Source: Pedosphaera sp.
GTDB lineage: Bacteria; Verrucomicrobiota; Verrucomicrobiia; Limisphaerales; UBA9464
Assembly (NCBI GenBank): GCA_009695205.1
Contig: SIBK01000019.1
Location: forward strand, 1-64,000
DNA length: 64,000 bases
Direction of reading: 5' to 3'
Positions 49,225-56,007 of the stretch are shown here, piece after piece. Both the position numbers and the translations under genes were made by a program. The notes under the pieces are model-generated. The model ran no database searches. It was given only the letters and a program-made list of their open reading frames with translations, and was not told the origin of the DNA. Position 1 is the stretch's first letter; each line of letters opens with the position of its first letter.

Positions 49225-50703
49225 ATGAGCCCAACTGGAACTATTGCGAAGACGGATGCCCTGGCGGATAGCCCGCCCGCTCCCCCTCCTTTGGCGGAGC
49301 TCGATGCCTCCTGCCAACTCCCCGTGCTCTACTTTCTATTGAGCGGACTCGCCTGGCTGCTCGTCGGATCCTTGCTGCAGTTCGAGGCCGTCGTTCGGCT
49401 CTTGTTTCCCGACTGGTGCGCCATCTGCCCAGCCATGAGCTATGGACGATTAGTACCTGCCGCTGAGAATGCGCTGGTCTACGGATTCGCCTCCCAGATG
49501 GGGCTCGGAATCGGATTGTGGCTGCTGGCCAGGCTCGGCCGAACTCCGTTGGTGGCTCCCGGTTTAATTGCTGCGGGCAACGTGCTGTGGAATCTTGCCC
49601 TGACCGTTGGGATCCTCGCGATTCTTCTAGGAGATGGCACCGGGCACGCCGGGCTCGAAATGCCGGCGTATTCGCAGTGGATGTTGCTGGCCGCTTACAT
49701 GTTTGTTGGAATCTGGGCTGTACAAACATGGGCGCATCACTCCTCCGGTCCACTCTATGCATCGCAATGGTTCTTACTGGGCGCCTTGTTTTGGTTTCCG
49801 TGGCTGTTGACGACCGCTCAGCTTGTGGTGGTGACGTTTCCGGGCCGAGGCGTTTTGCCGGCAATCACTGCAGCTTGGTTCGTGGGGGGGATTCAGCACC
49901 TGTGGCTGACGCCACTCGCGCTGGCTGCGATCTATTACTTCATTCCCGTGATCACCGGCCGCCCTCTGCGGAATTATCATCTTGCGGTCATCGCCTTCTG
50001 GTCGCTCGCTTTGTTCGGCGCTTGGAGTGGTCCCGCCCGGCTTATTGGCGGCCCTGTCCCGGCGTGGATCGTGACTTCCGGAATTGTGGCGACGGTCCTG
50101 CTTCTGATCCCGGTAACAATCGTCGCATTGAATACCTGGCCGGTTCTCGGTTCCCGATTGGGTCAGGTCTGTCAAAATCAAGTGCTTCGATTCCTCGCGG
50201 TGGCTGTCGTTTGCTTCGTCCTCGTTAATTTGGGGAACGCTGTGAACGCATTCCGTTTTCGAGCGGCGGTGACACACCTGACACTCAATGAGTGGGCCCG
50301 TAGCTTCGCGTTCCTGCACGGATTTGTTGCTCTTACGTTCTTGGGTGCCGCCTACCACGTTGTGCCCCGGTTGATGCGCCGTGACTGGCCCTCCCCGCGG
50401 CTTGTGTCTGTGCACTTCTGGTTCTCGATTCTGGGCTTGGCCTTGGTGGTGATCCCCGCGGCCGTGGACGGACTCCGACAGGGCCGGGAGTTGAATGACG
50501 CCACGGTGCCGGCGGCAAGAATCTTAGAGCAATTGCGATCGGTTTTCGGTTGGCGTGTTTTGGGGCTCACCCTGATGGGCGCCGGAAATCTCGCTTTCGT
50601 GACCAATTTCGCCTGGCTTCTCGTTCGCTGCTGGACTCCAGGATTCAAGTCAGCCGTTGCGTTCTTCGCTAACGAAGCCGCGAAATCCGTGACTGCCAGG
50701 TAA
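49225..50703 (+). CDS. CcoN-like haem-copper oxidase subunit I homologue lacking all ligand histidines
   Basis: Twelve or so helices aligning along their length with cbb3 oxidase subunit I (CcoN): YGRLVPAAENALVYGF, YYFIPVITGRPL, FWSLALFGAWSGP, GAAYHVVPRLMRRDW, SVHFWFSILGLALVV. However, aligning by eye to the canonical protein, all six metal/haem ligands are replaced. They are helix II His (PLHTNA) to Ala80, helix VI His (GHN) to Gly221, the CuB pair (GPHH) to Ala271-Arg272, and helix X HxH to Arg359 and Phe361. A His225 and a His365 are present nearby but one turn or more off. It is unlikely to bind haem b/b3-CuB. It may be a structural or quinone-binding subunit. Confidence 0.75.
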   Translation: MSPTGTIAKTDALADSPPAPPPLAELDASCQLPVLYFLLSGLAWLLVGSLLQFEAVVRLLFPDWCAICPAMSYGRLVPAAENALVYGFASQMGLGIGLWLLARLGRTPLVAPGLIAAGNVLWNLALTVGILAILLGDGTGHAGLEMPAYSQWMLLAAYMFVGIWAVQTWAHHSSGPLYASQWFLLGALFWFPWLLTTAQLVVVTFPGRGVLPAITAAWFVGGIQHLWLTPLALAAIYYFIPVITGRPLRNYHLAVIAFWSLALFGAWSGPARLIGGPVPAWIVTSGIVATVLLLIPVTIVALNTWPVLGSRLGQVCQNQVLRFLAVAVVCFVLVNLGNAVNAFRFRAAVTHLTLNEWARSFAFLHGFVALTFLGAAYHVVPRLMRRDWPSPRLVSVHFWFSILGLALVVIPAAVDGLRQGRELNDATVPAARILEQLRSVFGWRVLGLTLMGAGNLAFVTNFAWLLVRCWTPGFKSAVAFFANEAAKSVTAR

Positions 50704-50706
50704 TCT

Positions 50707-51342
50707 ATGAATCACGGTCCGCTCATTTTCCTCGGAATATTGTTTACCTTCGCCTCGGCGTGGTGCGGCCTGGTGTTGGTTCCCCACCAGCAACTCGCAG
50801 ATCTGGCCCCTAATGTAAGTGAGGAGACCGGGCAATCCTTTCCGCAGGCGCGTCCGGGGGATGCGGCCCAGGGGGCGCGGCTTTATACATCGCTCGGTTG
50901 TGTGGCGTGCCATACGCAGCAGGTCCGACCTGAGGACGGCGGGGGAGACATCGCCCGCGGTTGGGGATCCCGACGAAGCGTGGCCCGAGATTATCTGTAC
51001 GACATGCCGTTGCAGTTGGGCAACCAACGTCTGGCGCCGGATCTAGCCAATTATGGAGAGCGCCTGGGGACTAATCCTCCGCCCTATCTCCATTTGTATA
51101 ATCCGCGCGCGGTGACGGCGGGCTCCTTTTGCTCGGCAAATCCCTTTTTGTTTACACGGCGAGCGACGAATAACACATTGTCCCCCGACGCACTTCGTCT
51201 GCGCAAAGGTTTCGAAATTGAGGTTGGCTCGGAATTAGTGCCGACGCGCGAGGCGGATCAGTTGGTCGCGTACTTGCGGAGCCTTCGGTTTGCCGTGGGC
51301 TTGCCCGAGGCTCCCTTGAAGACGGCGGAGGAAACCAAATGA
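50707..51342 (+). CDS. CcoO-like monohaem cytochrome c with Cys in place of the axial Met
   Basis: N-terminal helix (LIFLGILFTFASAWCGLVLV), then C65VAC68H69TQQVRPE, the CcoO-type sequence G-C-x-x-C-H-[ST]-Q-x-[IV]-R-P. The family's LYNPRxVxxxSxMPxYPWL segment appears as HLYNPRAVTAGSFCSANPFL. At the axial Met position there is Cys142 (codon TGC), with no neighbouring Met. It begins four bases after the CcoN-like stop and overlaps the next gene by ATGA. It is probably a partner of the ligand-less CcoN homologue. Confidence 0.8.
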   Translation: MNHGPLIFLGILFTFASAWCGLVLVPHQQLADLAPNVSEETGQSFPQARPGDAAQGARLYTSLGCVACHTQQVRPEDGGGDIARGWGSRRSVARDYLYDMPLQLGNQRLAPDLANYGERLGTNPPPYLHLYNPRAVTAGSFCSANPFLFTRRATNNTLSPDALRLRKGFEIEVGSELVPTREADQLVAYLRSLRFAVGLPEAPLKTAEETK

Positions 51343-52121
51343 GCGATCCCGTCCGGAACTATTCAGTTCCCCCCGCCCACCTCTCTGAGTCGCATGACGT
51401 CAGGGGCATGCATGCGCGTCTGCTCGCCGATTCGGAGGCGGGTCTCCGGGGTTTCTCTTCGTTCAACCTGGGACTCGGAATCCTGGCCGCGGGAATGGTC
51501 TTTTGGGGCGGAAGCTACCTGAGTCACTTCAGCGGCCGGTTCGACGGCAATGAGTTTAGCGAGATTCCAGCCCCTCGTTCATCGGGCGGTTCTGGTGGCT
51601 CCGTCGATCCGGATGCCAAGGTCAGAAAACAAGGCAAACAGATCTACGCCGCTATCTGTGGTCTCTGCCACAACGACGATGGCATGGGTAAGGACGGCAT
51701 CGCCCCGCCGTTGGTCGGATCCGACTGGGTCAATGCGGAAGGTGTCGAACGAATGGTTCGGCTTGTGCTGCATGGCCTGCAGGGACCCATCAAGATCAAT
51801 GCGACGACTTCATTTAACATTCCGGCGCAGTCGATGCCGCCTCAGGCCGACGCGGTGGGAAGCGACGAGAATATCGCTGCCGTCCTTACCTATGTGCGCT
51901 CTTCGTGGGGTAACAAGGGCTCTGCCGTAAAGCCGGAAGCGGTTAAGGCTGTTCGAGCGGCCGTCGCCGACCGCAAGATACAATGGGCTGTCTCCGAACT
52001 TGAGCAGATTCCAGCGGGTGGCGCTGCGCCTATGATTCTGACCCCGGAGCAGTTGAAAGAACGACTCAAGGCCCTTCCTGCGGACCAGCTCAAGACCGTA
52101 TTACAGGATTTGTTGAAGTAG
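51339..52121 (+). CDS. Membrane-anchored monohaem cytochrome c (CcoP-position)
   Basis: One helix (FNLGLGILAAGMVFWGGSYL), then a linker and a class I cytochrome c domain with CGLCHNDDGMGKDG and an intact axial-Met region (PAQSMPPQADAV). The C-terminus adds a helical tail (LTPEQLKERLKALPADQLKT). It sits where the diheme CcoP would be but has a single haem. The ATGA overlap couples it to the CcoO-like gene. Confidence 0.85.
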   Translation: MSDPVRNYSVPPAHLSESHDVRGMHARLLADSEAGLRGFSSFNLGLGILAAGMVFWGGSYLSHFSGRFDGNEFSEIPAPRSSGGSGGSVDPDAKVRKQGKQIYAAICGLCHNDDGMGKDGIAPPLVGSDWVNAEGVERMVRLVLHGLQGPIKINATTSFNIPAQSMPPQADAVGSDENIAAVLTYVRSSWGNKGSAVKPEAVKAVRAAVADRKIQWAVSELEQIPAGGAAPMILTPEQLKERLKALPADQLKTVLQDLLK

Positions 52122-52327
52122 GGATCGGTGGTTTACCGAACGAACGCGGGTATTGTTTTCCCCGCTATTCTCCTTCCCCTGGGTACTAGGTGATTTTGAC
52201 GAACCTCGCATTTCGCCCTGCAGTTTTTCATGGGATTCACGGCCGGTGTGCAATAGCCACAGACCCCCATGGAATCAAAGTTGCCTTTTCGCGTGCTTCC
52301 CGTAACTCTGGTGACACCGAAAGCACT

Positions 52328-52876
52328 ATGGATGATTCACCGCACACGCCGAGTTCAGATCGGCGCGAGTTCTTCAAAAAGGCGTCTGCCATCGTGCTGG
52401 GCGGAGTCTCGACGGCAGTTCCCGTTGCGGCGGGCGTTCAATTCCTGCTGGATCCATTGGGACGCAAGGCTGGCGCAGGTGAGTCTATTCGCGTGACGAC
52501 CCTCGACGCGTTGCCTGTCGATGGTGTTCCCCGGCAATTTTCGGTGGTGGCGGGACGATCGGATGTCTGGAATCGCTATCCCGCTTCGCCGGTCGGAGCT
52601 GTGTATTTGCGACGCGTCGTGGAAAACAAGATCGAGGCGCTTCATGCGGTGTGTCCGCACGCAGGTTGCTTTGTCGACTATGTGGCGGGCCAAAGCGGAT
52701 TTCTCTGTCCGTGCCACAACAGCAGATTCGCGCTCGACGGCAGGATTTCGGACGCCAAGAGTCCGAGTCCCCGCGGGATGGACACCCTCGAAGTGGAAGT
52801 GCGAAACGGGAATGAAGTGTGGGTAAAGTTCCAGAACTTCCACGCGGGACATCCGGAAAAAGTTCCCGTTGCATGA
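52328..52876 (+). CDS. Rieske [2Fe-2S] protein
   Basis: Tat-type N-terminus (SDRREFFKKASAIVLGGVST) serving as anchor, and a Rieske domain with C109PHAGC and C127PCHNSRF. Both Cys-His pairs are complete, so the cluster should assemble. ATG at 52328 (MDDSPHTPSS) is preferred over the frame's upstream opening. Its last codon overlaps the cytochrome b ATG (ATGA). Confidence 0.95.
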   Translation: MDDSPHTPSSDRREFFKKASAIVLGGVSTAVPVAAGVQFLLDPLGRKAGAGESIRVTTLDALPVDGVPRQFSVVAGRSDVWNRYPASPVGAVYLRRVVENKIEALHAVCPHAGCFVDYVAGQSGFLCPCHNSRFALDGRISDAKSPSPRGMDTLEVEVRNGNEVWVKFQNFHAGHPEKVPVA

Positions 52877-54822
52877 AGCGCCTTCTGGACTGGCTTGATC
52901 ATCGCACGGGTGTAAAGAAACTTACGCACGAGGTGCTGTACGAAAACGTGCCCGGCGGGGCACGGTGGCGTTACGTGTGGGGCAGCACGCTGACGTTTGC
53001 GATCTTTGTTCAATTCATTACCGGTGTATTTCTCTGGATGGCCTACAGCCCGAGTTCGCAGACGGCCTGGGAAAGCGTTTATTACATCCAGCATCAAATG
53101 ACCGGTGGCTGGCTGTTGCGAGGCATTCACCATTTCACGGCGCATGCGATGATCATCTTGCTCGCGCTGCATCTCATGCAGGTGTTGATCGATGGCGCGT
53201 ACAAAGCTCCGCGCGAAGTGAACTTCTGGACGGGTCTCGTGTTGCTCGTGCTCGTCCTCGCGTTGTCACTCACGGGCTACTTGCTGCCATGGGACCAGAA
53301 AGGTTTCTGGGCCACCAAAGTGACGACAAACATCGTCGGCATCTCTCCGATGATTGGCCCGGCGATGCAAAAACTGATCGTCGGCGGCGCGGACTACGGA
53401 CATCACACGCTCACGCGATTCTTCGCGTTGCACGCGGGTGTCCTGCCCGGTCTGATCGTCGCGGTGGTCGTCGGGCACATTTATCTTTTCCGCCGACACG
53501 GGTTGACGCCGAAGCAACCCCTGCGCCGACGCGATGCGGCTTTCTGGCCGGACCAAGTGCTCAAAGACACAGTGGCGTGTCTCGGTGTGCTCGCGGCAGT
53601 GCTGTTCCTGATCGTTCGTCCGCGATTGTTTTCGGCGGACGCGCCGCTCGGCGCCGAACTGGGTGCGCCGGCAGATGGATCGGAAGCCTACTCTGCTGCG
53701 CGACCGGAGTGGTATTTCCTGTTTCTATTTCAATTTCTTAAATACTTCCCCGGCGAAAGCGAGGTGTGGGGCGCGATTGTGATTCCCAGTCTGGCGATGG
53801 TGGGAATTTTCCTGATGCCGTTTCTCGGCCAGTGGAAGCTCGGCCACCGTTTCAATATCGGCTCGTTGTGCGCACTGCTACTAGGGGCCGGTCTGCTCAC
53901 CTACCTTGCTTATGCGCAAGATCGCGCCGACCCGTCCTATCAACTTGCCGTTCGGCAGGCAGACCAAAACGCCGAGCGGGTGGTCACTTTGGCGCGCGCG
54001 CGGGGTATTCCCCCGACGGGCGCGCTTGAGTTGCTGCGGGACGATCCTCTTACGCAAGGCCCAAAACTATTCGCGAAGAACTGCGCCAGTTGCCATCGCT
54101 TCGACGGCCATGATAGCCGCGGCGAGGTGCCGACGGAAACGCACGAGATCCGGACCGGAGAGACCCTGGCTGGAATTGCCAGCACGAACCAAATGACGGT
54201 GCAGGCGCTCCGCGATCTCAATCCGCGCTTGGGCGATAAACTTGTCCCTGGCGAAAAGTTGGCGGTTCATCCGCCGCCGACTGCTGCCGACCTGAAAGGA
54301 TTTGCCAACCGCGATTGGATCGCTGGCTTGCTCGATTCGGACCGGATTGTCAGCGCGCACTACTTTGGCGGCACCAAATTCAAGGACGGGCGGATGGCGC
54401 GCTACGTCACGAAGGATGTCGCCCGCTTTACTCCCGCGCAGAAAGAGCAATTGAAGGAAGTGATCGTCGCGCTGTCTGCGGAAGCAGGATTGAAGTCGCA
54501 AGCGGAACCGGATCGGCGTGACGGGGCAGTCATCGAAAAAGGACGCCAACGGATGACGAACGACGAGATGCGCTGCACGGAGTGCCATCAATTCCACAAG
54601 CCGGACGAGGACGCGACGGGACCGGATCTCACGGGTTACGGCTCGCGCGAGTGGCTCGTAAGTTTCATTTCCGACCCGGCGCACACGCGCTATTACGGAA
54701 AGCGCAACGACCGCATGCCCGCGTTCGCTCAAAACCAACGGCTGACTCCGCACAGCATTGAGTTGATCGTGGATTGGCTCCGGGGGGACTGGCATGAGTC
54801 GCCAAAAGACACGCTCAAGTAA
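52873..54822 (+). CDS. Cytochrome b fused to dihaem cytochrome c with an inserted LysM domain
   Basis: 649 residues. The N-terminal b6-like part has both haem pairs (GIHHFTAHAMIILLALH, 14 apart; ALHAGVLPGLIVAVVVGH, 15 apart), then subunit IV-like helices with PEWY (RPEWYFLFLFQFLKYF). A periplasmic tail has C404ASCH and C568TECH haem sites separated by typical fusion-family sequence (DLKGFANRDWIAGLLDSDRI; YFGGTKFKDGRMARYVTKDV). Immediately after the first haem motif, residues 424-466 form a clear LysM domain (HEIRTGETLAGIASTNQ, then LRDLNPRLGDKLVPGEKLAV). Most bc-c fusions lack this insert. LysM binds peptidoglycan, so the complex could be tethered to the wall. Coupled to the Rieske gene. Confidence 0.9.
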   Translation: MKRLLDWLDHRTGVKKLTHEVLYENVPGGARWRYVWGSTLTFAIFVQFITGVFLWMAYSPSSQTAWESVYYIQHQMTGGWLLRGIHHFTAHAMIILLALHLMQVLIDGAYKAPREVNFWTGLVLLVLVLALSLTGYLLPWDQKGFWATKVTTNIVGISPMIGPAMQKLIVGGADYGHHTLTRFFALHAGVLPGLIVAVVVGHIYLFRRHGLTPKQPLRRRDAAFWPDQVLKDTVACLGVLAAVLFLIVRPRLFSADAPLGAELGAPADGSEAYSAARPEWYFLFLFQFLKYFPGESEVWGAIVIPSLAMVGIFLMPFLGQWKLGHRFNIGSLCALLLGAGLLTYLAYAQDRADPSYQLAVRQADQNAERVVTLARARGIPPTGALELLRDDPLTQGPKLFAKNCASCHRFDGHDSRGEVPTETHEIRTGETLAGIASTNQMTVQALRDLNPRLGDKLVPGEKLAVHPPPTAADLKGFANRDWIAGLLDSDRIVSAHYFGGTKFKDGRMARYVTKDVARFTPAQKEQLKEVIVALSAEAGLKSQAEPDRRDGAVIEKGRQRMTNDEMRCTECHQFHKPDEDATGPDLTGYGSREWLVSFISDPAHTRYYGKRNDRMPAFAQNQRLTPHSIELIVDWLRGDWHESPKDTLK

Positions 54823-54936
54823 CCTGGGCGAATTGTGAGGACTCGGGCGGAGCGGGTTGGAGGGTGCGAACGATCAATTTCCCTTCTTGCATCCTGCCGC
54901 TGGCCTTGACGCGGCTCGCCGTGCAAGCTGGGCGGC

Positions 54937-55953
54937 GTGACCTGTTTCCTTACGGGCGGCTCCGGATTCATCGGCGCCAATCTTGTTCATGAACTGGTGG
55001 CTCGTGGCCACCGGGTGCGGGCCCTATTGCGGCCAGGGGCGGACTTACGGGGACTTGAGGGAGTCGACTACGATCGCGTCACCGGGGATATCACGGACCG
55101 TTCGGATGACCTCGCCGCGCTCATGCGGGGTTGCGACTGGTGTTTCCACGTAGCGGCCCGTTACGCTCTGTGGCTTCCGGACTACGGTCCGATGTACAAG
55201 GCAAATGTGGTGGGCACGCAAAAAGTGATTCGGGCCGCCGTGAAAGCAGGTTGCTCGAGGATTGTCTATACGAGCACGGTGGGGTGCATCGGACTTCCGA
55301 AACAGGACGCCTCAGGGAATGTCACACCGACGGATGAGCGAACCCGGGTGAGCGAGGCCCAGATGTCCAATCACTACAAGCGCTCCAAGTGGCAGGCTGA
55401 AGTGGCCGCACGTCAACTGGCGGAGACCGGGGCACCGGTTATCATAGTGAACCCCTGCGCGCCGGTTGGCCCCCGCGACGTGAAACCGACACCGACGGGG
55501 CAGGTCCTCGTCGACTTCTTGAATCGAGCGATGCCGGCCTATCTCGACACAGGACTGAACTGGGTTTCGGTTCGCGATGTCGCGGTTGGACACATCCTGG
55601 CGGCGGAGAAAGGCCGCGTGGGCGAGAGGTATATCCTGGGAAATGAATCCGGCAATTGGACACTGAAACAGGCATTGCATGTGCTCGCGGAAATCACGGG
55701 CGTGCCCCCGCCGCGATTCCAGGTTCCGTTCATGATTGCACTCGGGGCGGCTCATGTGGACGAATTGATCTCACGCCTGACGCATCGCCCGCCGAGGGCA
55801 CCCCTTGCCGGGGTTCGGATGGCGCGGTACAAAATGTGGTTCAGTCCGCGCAAGGCGGTGCAGGAGTTGGGGTTGCCCCAAACTCCCCCGCAACAGGCGT
55901 TACAGGAAGCCGTCGATTGGTTCCGCACCCACGGCTATGTGAAAAACAAATGA
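54937..55953 (+). CDS. hpnA: NAD-dependent sugar epimerase/reductase, HpnA-like
   Basis: Short-chain reductase of the extended type with nucleotide-binding TGGSGFIGANLVHEL at the N-terminus, catalytic YxxxK as HYKRSK and upstream TSTVGCIGLP. The pattern FHVAARYALWLPDYGPMYKA matches HpnA hopanoid-associated epimerases. GTG start at 54937. No other hopanoid gene is adjacent, so the pathway assignment is by family only. Confidence 0.75.
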   Translation: MTCFLTGGSGFIGANLVHELVARGHRVRALLRPGADLRGLEGVDYDRVTGDITDRSDDLAALMRGCDWCFHVAARYALWLPDYGPMYKANVVGTQKVIRAAVKAGCSRIVYTSTVGCIGLPKQDASGNVTPTDERTRVSEAQMSNHYKRSKWQAEVAARQLAETGAPVIIVNPCAPVGPRDVKPTPTGQVLVDFLNRAMPAYLDTGLNWVSVRDVAVGHILAAEKGRVGERYILGNESGNWTLKQALHVLAEITGVPPPRFQVPFMIALGAAHVDELISRLTHRPPRAPLAGVRMARYKMWFSPRKAVQELGLPQTPPQQALQEAVDWFRTHGYVKNK

Positions 55954-56007
55954 GACCGGTCCTCCCCTAGATGGCTGTGGGCAATCGCAGAGCCTTTCGA
56001 ACGGGTG

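Noticed and set aside
49225-52121. Calling 49225-52121 a working cbb3 oxidase (ccoNOP)
   Set aside because: The subunit I homologue lacks the metal and haem ligand histidines, and the third gene has one haem rather than two, so oxidase function is not supported.
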